Positions 37,901-44,847 of a DNA stretch of 64,000 nt are shown one piece after another. The DNA is from UBA6144 sp964399165. Its GTDB lineage: Bacteria > Bdellovibrionota > Bacteriovoracia > Bacteriovoracales > Bacteriovoracaceae. Made by a program: the position numbers and the translations under genes. The notes beneath the pieces are model-generated. The model ran no database searches. It was not told the origin of the DNA and saw only the letters and a program-made list of their open reading frames with translations. Numbering within the stretch: the first letter of the stretch is position 1; every line of letters starts with the position of its first letter. The stretch is taken from positions 1 through 64,000 of the forward strand of contig CAYNPO010000001.1 in assembly GCA_964399165.1 (NCBI GenBank), read 5' to 3'.

Positions 37901-38136
37901 CCATGGGAGGGCTCTTTCCCACGGCCTACGGCGTGGGAGGGGCGGACGCCATGCTGGTGCCCATGACCCTCGCCATGGCCTGGGGCCTCACCACCGGAAC
38001 CATCCTGACCTTGGTGTGGGTCCCGGCGGGGTATGGAATCATCGAGGACCTCACCGCTTGGGGCAAGAAGCGGCGTGAGCGCATCTTCGGGGGGCGCTTC
38101 GCGCCCGCTGCGGGTGAAGAGGGGAGTGTGGCATGA
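34990..38136 (+). CDS. RND-family inner-membrane efflux pump
   Basis: 1048 aa, the usual AcrB/CzcA size, with twelve membrane helices in two repeats and two large periplasmic loops. The N-terminus (MRNLAKFFIENPKLTFVFTL) and the TM4 motif GMLVDNSVVISDEYVRRR carry one aspartate (Asp401, VDN) in place of the DD pair of AcrB, so its proton relay differs from the drug-pump type. The periplasmic opening ETEYFGATPEDIEVKITKPIEDEIRGVSGL is typical. No periplasmic adaptor (HlyD/AcrA) gene lies in the operon. The substrate is unknown. The stop overlaps the TetR start (ATGA). Confidence 0.92.
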   Translation: MRNLAKFFIENPKLTFVFTLFLLIWGAMGISRMNAESYPSVDFATAIIETEYFGATPEDIEVKITKPIEDEIRGVSGLKDVRSISQAGRSKIVVRVDMDNPKVVVKDVMGDLQRAIDRAKDLPEDLREKPKFTEIKSEEFAALELAVIGGNDKRRRDLVADALKEDIEDDKNVKVVNVDGYREREFEIELSRARLDAYHIGVDEVLAKISARNANVPGGEVETKTLRRLVKVEGKIKSAEELADVILRSNLTGQQVRLRDVARVEDGQEKARTLTRYGGREATLLSVLKKGGADTLKLVANVNPLLERYRKQYPDLEFTVYNDEGVRVQQKLDTLASNAVFGLVVVISVLLFFMPGRVGAMVAMSLPVSLAATLGLMPSFGLTLNSITILALIIAMGMLVDNSVVISDEYVRRRRLGDSSLNAALNTVGELWIPISATAFTTIAAFLPMMVTTGIMGRFIWAIPVVVTAALCFCLLECFLLLPMRLHLVAARMPVALEEEKKHGWFEKVSGVFERFMAKVVDHRYLTALAMLGVVVFSFIVIGVFNKFILFPAEQTEMYVARLELPVNTKVEETYRHMAILEEKIHATMGPQVVKHTVSFAGSQLEDPADPKGQTNDNVGLVKIFATDHAKNNIPHTEVLPKLRTIKMDGATLLTFEEQINGPPVGSPISVTFRSNDGESLDALLGKVMADVGKLPGVFDLKIDDVYGPDEIQVDLDYAKVDQLGLSTRAVGNTLRTALTGTFASDVTLANKEAQLNVKFADISKTGVDDLQKVRIMDARGNLVPMSVLGGLRETRGTPQVKRFDFKRARTLLGNVDVEKTTSVAANQAVAESFARHRADHPDVSLVFGGEQESTNESMASLGNAMVLALIGIYAIMVYIFRSYLAPGLIMTTIPLGLLGISLAFWAHGRPVGFLAMIGCIGLAGIIVNNGIILIDFINQMKQEGKLPMRDILIKAATIRLRPVMATSLTTMGGLFPTAYGVGGADAMLVPMTLAMAWGLTTGTILTLVWVPAGYGIIEDLTAWGKKRRERIFGGRFAPAAGEEGSVA

Positions 38137-38753
38137 CGGAAGAGCAACTCAAGGATACGAAAGAACGGATCCTGACTGCCGCACGGGCGCTGTTCTCTGC
38201 CAAGGGATATGACGGGACCTCGGTCCGCGACATCGCGCGGGACGCCCGGGTGAACGTGGCCGCGGTGAACTACCACTTCCAGGGCAAGGCCAACCTGTTC
38301 CAGCAGGTGATCAATGGCGTCTTCATGGAAACCTCCGCCACCATCAAAGGCCGCCGCGACGCGGTTCCCGACGAGCCGGTGGAGGACTTCGCTATCTGGA
38401 TTTTTGGGAACTTCCTCTCCAACGGCGATGTCTTGCGCGCCATTTTCAAGATGATGCTCTCCGAGACCGGGTTAGAGGAAGAAGTCGCTTGCGCGGGCGG
38501 GGAGGAGGAACCCTACGGCCCCCCCGGCGGCCGGGCGATGGCAGAGGCCATTCGCCGGGCCGTTGGGCACGAGGTGCCGGAGGCGGATATGTACTGGGCC
38601 GTGAAGGTGATCTTCTCCAACGTTGTCCACATGTCGCTCATGTACACCAACCACCTCTGCCACCTGACCCCGGAAGAGGCGCCTTTCCACGACCGTAAGA
38701 CGCTGGAGTCGGACATCCGCCGACTGGTGCGGGTAGTTCTCAAAGACCTCTGA
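38133..38753 (+). CDS. TetR-family regulator of the efflux operon
   Basis: 206 aa. The N-terminal helix-turn-helix is clear: KERILTAARALFSAKGYDGTSVRDIARDARVNVAAVNYHFQGKANLFQQV. The C-terminal domain (residues 70-205) resembles the CerR/AefR-type ligand domains, with several Met and His residues. It is the last gene of the efflux operon and probably represses it through the palindrome at 33491. A tail of unusual Gly/Glu-rich residues (AGGEEEPYGPPGG) sits in the middle of the ligand domain. Confidence 0.88.
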   Translation: MTEEQLKDTKERILTAARALFSAKGYDGTSVRDIARDARVNVAAVNYHFQGKANLFQQVINGVFMETSATIKGRRDAVPDEPVEDFAIWIFGNFLSNGDVLRAIFKMMLSETGLEEEVACAGGEEEPYGPPGGRAMAEAIRRAVGHEVPEADMYWAVKVIFSNVVHMSLMYTNHLCHLTPEEAPFHDRKTLESDIRRLVRVVLKDL

Positions 38754-38882
38754 ACCGTCGGGCGCGTTTTGGCCCCGGTGGTGTCATTTTATCTTACAAA
38801 TATTGTCTCCTCCCTTCTCCCCTTACGGGGACAACACGCCGGCGCTAAAAAAGCAGATCATTGAGGGGAGAAGGCGGAGCAC

Positions 38883-39050
38883 GTGAAAGAGCCCTGGCGC
38901 ACATTCGGTTACATCATGCTGGTTTGCAGCCTGCCACTGGCGTTTTGGTACGCCCTCTGGCCGCACCGTCGACGCTTGGAAGCCCCGGGGACCCGCCTGC
39001 CCACGGACCCCTCTGAACGGCCCTCCGTGGCGGCGGAAGAGGCCCCCTAA
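38883..39050 (+). CDS. Small single-pass membrane protein, 55 aa (candidate)
   Basis: GTG at 38883 to TAA at 39050. A membrane helix (FGYIMLVCSLPLAFWYALW) follows a short KEPWRT start; the rest is a Pro/Arg/Glu tail that would lie on the other side. A GGCGGAG ribosome site is 5-6 bases before the GTG. The layout resembles small cytochrome-oxidase accessory subunits, but there is no oxidase gene nearby and the similarity is only in layout. Isolated between the efflux operon and the secreted-protein region. Confidence 0.45.
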   Translation: MKEPWRTFGYIMLVCSLPLAFWYALWPHRRRLEAPGTRLPTDPSERPSVAAEEAP

Positions 39051-39146
39051 ATCCCTGTACGCCCTTAATCCTATAGATTTTACAGCTTCGGCCCCGCAGG
39101 GACGAGGAAACGCTATATTGGGACGTCCCACACAAAAGGGTGTCCT

Positions 39147-40421
39147 ATGCGTCTGCTCACGCTTTTCATCACGATCGCATTCCCCCTTGCGACCCTCGCC
39201 CAGGTACACCCGTATCTGAACGACCGCGAAGGAGCGTCGCGCTTGGTGAGCCAGTCGAACGCACGCGAACTCCAGCGCCTGGAGGCCCAGGCCCCCCGGG
39301 CCCGCCTGGAGCCGGCCTTCCGGCAGACCCTGCCTGCGGCCAACGTACGCGCCACCGAAGCCTGCGCCATCACTTGGGCCCGCTCCTTGGAGACCGTCCA
39401 GGCGCAGTTTCCCGTCTACCGCAACAAAGGTGAGTTGTTCCTCAAGGCCTTCCGCTGGTACGGCCTCATCGACGACGTAGTACTGGACAATCTGCTTAAG
39501 GCCCGCGAGATCAACGGCGCGGTGTCCGCCAGCGCCGACGACACCTGGGTGAACCCCACAGGGAATGTGGACGCGTCCTTGCGCCCGTTCCTGGAGTTCT
39601 CCCAGCGCCGTGCCCGGGGGAAGTGTCTCAACGAAAACTTCCGCGACCTCTTCGGCGCCCTTCGCCAGGGTGAGCGCAACTTCGGCGTCCGTAACCTCGG
39701 CAGCCGGGTGGACGCCGCCTACCGGGCCCGTCTGCTGACCGAGAAGGGCCGAGACGAGCTCCGCGCCGCCGCCCGCTTCCGCATGGACGAGTGGCGTCTT
39801 TCCTTGGCCGGCTACCTGGAGAAAAAGCAGTTCCTGCGCACCCAGTTCCCCCTGCGCGACGCCAATGAGCGCACCGATTTCACCGGCCGCCAGGCCGGCC
39901 GCAGCTCCAATTCCCACCGCCAGCGCCTCTATGAGCTGTATTCCCCGATCCAGATCAGCCTCATGGGCGACTTGATCCGCAACCTGCGCCGGCGCATCGA
40001 CTCGCCCCGGATGGAGTTGCACATCCACGACCGCTCCGACAACGTGGAGGTCATCCCCTTCGAGCCCATGGAGCGCTTCCGCATGAGCATCCGGCTTCTG
40101 CGCCGGGACCAGGCCCTGCTCGCGGCCAACAGCTTTTTCAACGGCCAAGCCCCCAGCTTCACCGACCTCATCACCGCCGCCTACGAAATGAGCGTGGTGC
40201 CCGCCACCGAAATCGACACCGTGGCCAACCTCCAGGAGATGTGGGATCCCCGCAAGACTTTCTGGGAACAGTACGCCATTTGGGCGCGCCTGGCCGCCGG
40301 TACCCTGGGTGTGGTTATCCCACCGCCTTATGGCTTCATCCCCTCGCTGGCGGTAGTCGTGGCCGACGGATTCTTGCGCCAGAACCCCGACGACGACACC
40401 GACACCATTGTGGGACTCTAA
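39147..40421 (+). CDS. Large secreted protein of unknown family
   Basis: 424 aa with a signal peptide (MRLLTLFITIAFPLATLAQ). The mature part is helical and arginine-rich; two cysteines (in TEACAITWARS and RGKCLNENFRD) could pair. The C-terminal 60 residues contain a hydrophobic stretch (RLAAGTLGVVIPPPYGFIPSLAVVVADGFL) that may anchor it, followed by a very acidic end (NPDDDTDTIVGL). No enzyme motif is seen. The metalloprotease gene begins 10 bases after its stop with a strong ribosome site, so they form an operon just upstream of the five-paralogue array. Confidence 0.75.
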   Translation: MRLLTLFITIAFPLATLAQVHPYLNDREGASRLVSQSNARELQRLEAQAPRARLEPAFRQTLPAANVRATEACAITWARSLETVQAQFPVYRNKGELFLKAFRWYGLIDDVVLDNLLKAREINGAVSASADDTWVNPTGNVDASLRPFLEFSQRRARGKCLNENFRDLFGALRQGERNFGVRNLGSRVDAAYRARLLTEKGRDELRAAARFRMDEWRLSLAGYLEKKQFLRTQFPLRDANERTDFTGRQAGRSSNSHRQRLYELYSPIQISLMGDLIRNLRRRIDSPRMELHIHDRSDNVEVIPFEPMERFRMSIRLLRRDQALLAANSFFNGQAPSFTDLITAAYEMSVVPATEIDTVANLQEMWDPRKTFWEQYAIWARLAAGTLGVVIPPPYGFIPSLAVVVADGFLRQNPDDDTDTIVGL

Positions 40422-40431
40422 GGAGACGGAC

Positions 40432-41664
40432 ATGAAAAAGCTCATCGCCATCGCCCTCGTCCTCTCTTCGGCCATTGAAGCCCATGCCCTCACAGCGCGC
40501 ACCCGCGTGGTGGTGCGCGAGCCGGACTTCGACGCCGTCATCCGCACTGAGACCCTGACCGACCTCACCGTCGCCGGGCGCCTGGAAGGCACCTACTTCA
40601 AGGTCGTGGACGGCAAGGCCGACGAGGCCATCCGCCTGGACAATCCCGACACCGAGCTGGTCCTGCGCGCTGCCACCGCTTACTACCACCTGACCAAGGC
40701 CCGGGAGTGGTTCGTGCGCAACACCGCCGCCACCCACGTGCGCTCCCTGCCCCAGATGATCATCCGGGTGAACATCAAAAACCAGTTCAACGAAATGGGC
40801 CAGTTTGCCCACGACGAGGTCGCCCAGCAGTTCAACAACGCCCTGACCATCCCCCCCGGCCAGTCCCCTGACTTTGTGCCGCCGGCGGAGCGCCGGACAT
40901 GGAACACCGAAATCTGGTTCCGGCCCGCTAAGCAGATCGACATCGCCGAGCTGAACCTGCGTGACCCAGCGCTGGGCGAATGGGGCGGCGTGCTCTCCGC
41001 TTACCGGCAGCAAGCGCACATGCAGACCTTGGCGCGCTTCCTGAGTTCTTCGGCCCTGGAGGCCACTGGCCGCAGCGGCACCTACTTTGAGACCGAGAAT
41101 CTCATCCGTGTGGCGGGAACCGCCCTCCTGCTCGAGGCCGTCTACCGCTGGGGTGATCCCATCGCCCGCTTCTTCTCGCGCCGGCACTTCCACCTGGACA
41201 GCGCCCTGGTGCCCGAGATCATCTACCACGAGTACGCCCACGTGGCGCTCTCCGACCACTTGGTGCTCTCACACTCCAGCGCCGTCATCGAGGGCATGGC
41301 CGACTACTTCGCCGGCCGCATCGCCAATAGCCCGCGCCTGGCCACCAACATCGAAGACTACAACACCTTCAACGGCAAGCGCGCCAACCAGCGCCGCATG
41401 CAGACCTACCGCGTGCAGTTCGAGACCACGGACTGGGCGAACGCCGACTTCGTCTTCGGCATGCTGTGGGACCTGCAATCGATCATCGGACAGGGCCAGG
41501 CCACCGACCGCTTCGTCTATGCGCTTCGTGAACGGCTCGAGACCAGCAACACCATTCGCGGGCAATTCGTGGAAGGCGTGCTGTCGACCTGCGACCAGCT
41601 GTGCACGGACCGCTTCAACCAGCGCGTGCGCATCCTCCAGCGCTACGACCGCCGCGGCCTCTAG
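40432..41664 (+). CDS. Exported zinc metalloprotease (gluzincin-type)
   Basis: 410 aa with a signal peptide (MKKLIAIALVLSSAIEAHA). The zinc-binding motif is HEYAH (His266, His270, catalytic Glu267) in IIYHEYAHVALSDH, and the third ligand is probably Glu287 in IEGMADYFAG, 17 residues after the second His, as in gluzincins. Residues 20-200 have no recognised domain. A CDQLCTD cysteine pair lies near the C-terminus. It is co-transcribed with the unknown secreted protein upstream and precedes a cluster of five exported paralogues, which makes those proteins possible substrates (inference only). Confidence 0.82.
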   Translation: MKKLIAIALVLSSAIEAHALTARTRVVVREPDFDAVIRTETLTDLTVAGRLEGTYFKVVDGKADEAIRLDNPDTELVLRAATAYYHLTKAREWFVRNTAATHVRSLPQMIIRVNIKNQFNEMGQFAHDEVAQQFNNALTIPPGQSPDFVPPAERRTWNTEIWFRPAKQIDIAELNLRDPALGEWGGVLSAYRQQAHMQTLARFLSSSALEATGRSGTYFETENLIRVAGTALLLEAVYRWGDPIARFFSRRHFHLDSALVPEIIYHEYAHVALSDHLVLSHSSAVIEGMADYFAGRIANSPRLATNIEDYNTFNGKRANQRRMQTYRVQFETTDWANADFVFGMLWDLQSIIGQGQATDRFVYALRERLETSNTIRGQFVEGVLSTCDQLCTDRFNQRVRILQRYDRRGL

Positions 41665-41849
41665 AACAACCTCCCGATATAACGGTTTCCGGTGTCACGC
41701 TGTCACCAGCGTGCCACCGAAAGGCGGGGCCAAGACGGCCCTGATATTTTGCGTGCGCGCGAAAAACCGGCTTGTCGTTGTCGGGAACGGATGGATACAA
41801 GCAATTCAACAACGGCATTCACGCCACCAACCGAACACCGGAGGTATCC

Positions 41850-42416
41850 ATGTTCAGCAAGTTTTTCGTAGGTTTCCTGGCCTTCGCCCTCGTGACCGTT
41901 CAGGCACAGGCAGCCACCAATAACGGCCTCAAGGCCGCTTTCGACGAGCTCAACTATTCACTGCAGGTGCAAGGCGCTTCCCGCGACCGCGCCGCCAACG
42001 ACGCCGCCGTTGCCCGCTTCCAGGAGCGCATCGCTGCCCTCCAGGCCCAGGGCCTCTCCAACGCCGAACTGGTTAACTTCGCCAAGAGCCAAGTAAAGAA
42101 CGAGGCCCTCAAGCGCGACATCGAGACCGCTTACAGCATGATCTCCGTGAACAGCATGTCCGCTGCTGAGGCCAACCGCACCGTCCGCGACATCGTTTCC
42201 CGCGGCTACAGCCAAGGCGCTTCCTGGACTTCTGAGGCCCTCCTGCTGGGCGGCTTGGTTGTTCTACTGCTCATCGCTGCTGTTGCAGCTGGCGGCGGTT
42301 CTTCTTCCGGCGGCACCGGCTCTTCCTGCTACGACGAGTACGTTTGCTACGACTACTACGACTCTTACGGCAACTACTGGTACAGCGACTGCGGCTACGA
42401 GACCTACTGCTACTAA
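41850..42416 (+). CDS. Tandem-array protein 1 (signal peptide, helical domain, TM, Tyr/Cys tail)
   Basis: 188 aa, family not recognised. Layout: signal peptide ending VQAQA (residue 21); conserved GLKAAFDELNYSL (26-38); helical region with NAELVNFAKSQVKNEAL (71-87); a motif TVRDIVSRGYSQGASW (111-126); one membrane helix (about 130-147); a GGGSSSGG linker; and a 29-residue tail from Cys160 with 4 Cys and 11 Tyr. If the signal is cleaved, simple topology puts the tail in the cytoplasm. A CGGAGG ribosome site lies 7 bases upstream of the ATG. About 90% identical to the next gene. Two terminators follow. Confidence 0.8.
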   Translation: MFSKFFVGFLAFALVTVQAQAATNNGLKAAFDELNYSLQVQGASRDRAANDAAVARFQERIAALQAQGLSNAELVNFAKSQVKNEALKRDIETAYSMISVNSMSAAEANRTVRDIVSRGYSQGASWTSEALLLGGLVVLLLIAAVAAGGGSSSGGTGSSCYDEYVCYDYYDSYGNYWYSDCGYETYCY

Positions 42417-42420
42417 GAAC

Positions 42421-42450
42421 AAGGGGCCTTCGGGCCCCTTTCTTTTTCTT
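42421..42450 (+). terminator. Intrinsic terminator after array gene 1
   Basis: Hairpin AAGGGGCC-TTCG-GGCCCCTT with a UUCG-type tetraloop, followed by a T-rich tract (TCTTTTTCTT). It begins 4 bases after the stop codon. Confidence 0.9.
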
Positions 42451-42463
42451 ATCAGTTCCGTGA

Positions 42464-42489
42464 GGGGGCCTAAGGGCCCCCTTTTTTTT
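42464..42489 (+). terminator. Second intrinsic terminator after array gene 1
   Basis: Hairpin GGGGGCC (42464-42470) and GGCCCCC (42475-42481) followed by eight T residues. Together with the hairpin just upstream it strongly insulates gene 1 from gene 2. Confidence 0.9.
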
Positions 42490-42616
42490 GTTTTCCCCAC
42501 CCCTGTCATTTTTACAGCCCTGATCCTCGGCACTTGTCGTGGGAGGAGGCACGGGTTAGAACCCGCCGCATTGGTCCCTTAGGTCCATTCTTACCAACCG
42601 AACTACGGAGGTTTCC

Positions 42617-43180
42617 ATGTTCAGCAAGTTTTTCGTAGGTTTCCTGGCTTTCGCTATCGTTAGCGTACAAGCTCAGGCCACCACCAACAACGGCCTCAAA
42701 GCCGCTTTCGACGAGCTCAACTACTCCCTGCAGGTACAAGGTGCCGCTAACAACCGCGCCGCCAACGACGCCGCTGTTGCCCGTTTCCAGGCCCGCATCG
42801 CCGAGCTCCAAGCTGCCGGCTTGACCAACGCTGAACTGGTTAACTTCGCCAAGAGCCAAGTGAAGAACGAAGCTCTCCGCCGCGACATCGAGACCGCTTA
42901 CAGCATGATCTCCGTGAACAACATGTCCGCTTCTGAAGCCAACCGCACTGTCCGCGACATCGTTTCCCGCGGCTACAGCCAAGGCGCTTCTTGGACTTCT
43001 GAGGCCCTCCTGCTGGGCGGCCTGGTTGTTCTGCTGCTCATCGCTGCAGTTGCAGCTGGCGGCGGTTCTTCTTCCGGCGGCGGCTCTTCTTGCTACGACG
43101 AGTACGTTTGCTACGACTACTACGACGCTTGGGGCAACTACTGGTACAGCGACTGCGGCTACGAGACCTACTGCTACTAA
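42617..43180 (+). CDS. Tandem-array protein 2 (near-copy of protein 1)
   Basis: 187 aa with the same layout as protein 1: signal peptide ending VQAQA, GLKAAFDELNYSL, SQVKNEAL, TVRDIVSRGYSQGASW, one membrane helix and the same 29-residue Cys/Tyr tail, in which only two residues differ (Ser-Tyr to Ala-Trp). By eye the two proteins differ at about 16 positions. The leaders just before the ATG (ACCAACCGAAC...CGGAGG) are also nearly identical, so the duplication included the ribosome-binding region. Codons in this copy use more T-ending forms (GCT) than the neighbours. Followed by two terminators. Confidence 0.8.
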   Translation: MFSKFFVGFLAFAIVSVQAQATTNNGLKAAFDELNYSLQVQGAANNRAANDAAVARFQARIAELQAAGLTNAELVNFAKSQVKNEALRRDIETAYSMISVNNMSASEANRTVRDIVSRGYSQGASWTSEALLLGGLVVLLLIAAVAAGGGSSSGGGSSCYDEYVCYDYYDAWGNYWYSDCGYETYCY

Positions 43181-43200
43181 GATCTTCGGATCTTCCAAAG

Positions 43201-43230
43201 AAAGGGGCCTTCGGGCCCCTTTCGTTTTTC
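43201..43230 (+). terminator. Intrinsic terminator after array gene 2
   Basis: Hairpin AAAGGGGCC-TTCG-GGCCCCTTT followed by CGTTTTTC. The stem is the same as the one after array gene 1, as expected for a duplicated unit. Confidence 0.88.
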
Positions 43231-43268
43231 AGCTCATGAACCCAACTTTATCGCCTGCATGAACGACA

Positions 43269-43297
43269 GCGGGGCCAAACTGGCCCCGCTTTTTTTG
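43269..43297 (+). terminator. Second intrinsic terminator after array gene 2
   Basis: Hairpin AGCGGGGCC-AAACT-GGCCCCGCT followed by an uninterrupted run of T residues. A strong, separate terminator. Confidence 0.92.
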
Positions 43298-43372
43298 TCC
43301 CCCCCATATTTCGCCTGGCCGTGATAAGCGCCCCCGACCTAGCGTGGACCCATCACCAACCCGGAGGAACGC

Positions 43373-43903
43373 ATGCTCAACCGCCTCTTCACTTGTTTCA
43401 TCGCCCTCGCCCTCTTGACCGTCCAGGCCCAGGCCAGCTCCCAGCAGGGGCTCAAGGCCGCCTTCGACGAACTCAACTACGCCTTGGAGGTCCGGCACCT
43501 GGACCGCGCTAGCGCCTTCAAGACTTTCTCCGAGCGCGTCTCCGCTCTGCAGGAGCAAGGCCTGACCAACGCTGAGCTGATCACCTTCACCCAGTCCCAA
43601 GTGAAAAATCGCGCGCTCGCCGCCGAGCTGGGCGCCGTGTTCGCTACCATCCAGGCAGAGCGCCTTTCCGGCGAGGAGGCCCTGGACATGGTCCGCGACC
43701 TCGTGGGCCGCACCTATCAAAGCGGATCCAGCTGGACCGGCGAGGCTGGTTGGCTCTTGCCCGTCGGCATGGTGCTGCTGCTCCTGCTGGTGCTTGGTTC
43801 CACTTCCGGCGAGACTCCGCTGTGCGCGGACTCCGAGTACTACGAGCAGAATCCCTCCGCCTGCGACCCGGTGGTGGATGATTTCAACGATCCCTGGTAC
43901 TGA
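43373..43903 (+). CDS. Tandem-array protein 3
   Basis: 176 aa, same family: signal peptide ending VQAQA, GLKAAFDELNYAL, LTNAELITFTQSQVKNRAL, ALDMVRDLVGRTYQSGSSW, then a membrane helix (WLLPVGMVLLLLLVLG). The tail differs from proteins 1 and 2: it is acidic with two cysteines 13 residues apart (LCADSEYYEQNPSACDP) and ends in DPWY. A GGAGGAACGC ribosome site precedes the ATG. The domain is conserved while the tail varies, a pattern of tail diversification within the array. Confidence 0.78.
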   Translation: MLNRLFTCFIALALLTVQAQASSQQGLKAAFDELNYALEVRHLDRASAFKTFSERVSALQEQGLTNAELITFTQSQVKNRALAAELGAVFATIQAERLSGEEALDMVRDLVGRTYQSGSSWTGEAGWLLPVGMVLLLLLVLGSTSGETPLCADSEYYEQNPSACDPVVDDFNDPWY

Positions 43904-43923
43904 GTCCAACTTCTTTCCCACCG

Positions 43924-43952
43924 AACGGGGCCATTCTGGTCCCGTTTTCTTC
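43924..43952 (+). terminator. Intrinsic terminator after array gene 3
   Basis: Hairpin AACGGGGCC-ATTCT-GGTCCCGTT (one G-T pair) followed by the T-rich tract TTCTTCTTCC. Confidence 0.8.
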
Positions 43953-44116
43953 TTCCTCACTCGATTTTCAGTCAGAACTCGTAAGAACGACCGGCTTCTC
44001 AGTGTCACTCTGTCACTACGGCGTTTCTTATACTTAGCAAAAAAAGAGCGTGAGTTTTTTTGGGATCGCGCTTAAAGAAGCCGCACCCCAACAACTGATT
44101 GCCAAAGGAGGCCGTC

Positions 44117-44659
44117 ATGCTCAGGAAGCTCTTCGCTATGCTTTTGGTTACTGCCCTCATGTCCGTCCAGGCGCAGGCCTCGGGCGTTAACGCCGGCCTC
44201 AAGGCCGCCTTCGACGAATTCGCCTACTCGGTGGAAAGCGCCCAAGGGGTGCCCGGTGGGGCAGCAACCCGCTCCGCCCAGGCACAGCTCATTTCCCGCC
44301 TGGAGTCTCTGCAGGCCGAGGGCGTGAGCAACCAGGAACTGCTCGACTACACCCTAACCCGCCTGCATGACCAGAACTTGGCCCGGGACACCCGCGCCTT
44401 GATCGCCGGGCTGGACCTTGAACGGCTGAGTGGCCACGAGGCCCGAGCGCTGGCCCAAGACGTGGTCAGCCGCAGCGCCCAGCGTGGAGCCAGCTGGTCA
44501 GTGAGCGCCCAAACCCGCACTTTCCTCATCGTGGCGGCCCTGTGGATCGCTTTCGAACTCTTCGTGGGCGCCAACACCAAGCAGTGCCGGGAGGGAAGCC
44601 CCAACTATCCTGAGTGCCGCAGCGACGACGAGTTCGACAACGACTGGATGTGGGACTAG
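44117..44659 (+). CDS. Tandem-array protein 4
   Basis: 180 aa. Signal peptide ending VQAQA, GLKAAFDEFAYSVE, VSNQELLDYTLTRLHDQNL, ARALAQDVVSRSAQRGASW, a membrane helix (FLIVAALWIAFELFVG) and a short tail with two cysteines (QCREGSPNYPECRSDDEFD) ending in an Asp/Trp-rich DNDWMWD. It is the most divergent in the helical region. An AAGGAGG ribosome site precedes the ATG. A TATACT box at about 44031 could be a -10 element, without a good -35. Confidence 0.78.
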   Translation: MLRKLFAMLLVTALMSVQAQASGVNAGLKAAFDEFAYSVESAQGVPGGAATRSAQAQLISRLESLQAEGVSNQELLDYTLTRLHDQNLARDTRALIAGLDLERLSGHEARALAQDVVSRSAQRGASWSVSAQTRTFLIVAALWIAFELFVGANTKQCREGSPNYPECRSDDEFDNDWMWD

Positions 44660-44747
44660 GCCAGGCTTCAATCACCGGGATCGACGTCCCGGTCTGGGCC
44701 ACGCCGTTCCTCCCTGGCGTGGCCCCATTCCCCCTCCGAGGGCTGGC

Positions 44748-44770
44748 CGTACCAAACCTTGGTACGCTTT
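44748..44770 (+). terminator. Hairpin with short T-rich end after array gene 4
   Basis: Perfect arms CGTACCAA (44748-44755) and TTGGTACG (44759-44766) with a 3-base loop, followed by CTTTGATTTT. Two further GC-rich inverted repeats without T-runs lie just upstream (about 44676-44730). Confidence 0.6.
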
Positions 44771-44784
44771 GATTTTCCACCAGA

Positions 44785-44813
44785 TTGACTCGGTTCCAGT
44801 GCGCGCCTAATGT
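44785..44813 (+). promoter_or_regulatory. Sigma70-type promoter of array gene 5
   Basis: -35 TTGACT (44785-44790), 17-base spacer, -10 TAATGT (44808-44813), about 35 bases before the ATG. It shows that the fifth gene has its own promoter. Confidence 0.65.
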
Positions 44814-44847
44814 GCGCGCACTGTCCGACCACAATAGAGGAGGAATT

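Noticed and set aside
38823..40592. 589-codon open frame on the minus strand
   Set aside because: It is antisense to the small membrane ORF and to the secreted protein at 39147, which has a signal peptide and normal codon pattern; long antisense frames are common at this GC content.
41693..44016. Direct repeat TGTCAC-N2-TGTCAC upstream of array genes 1 (41693-41706) and 4 (44003-44016)
   Set aside because: The first copy is part of an 11-base inverted repeat (41691-41701 with 41708-41718), the distances to the ATGs differ (about 145 and 100 bases) and the other three genes lack it, so an operator is not supported.
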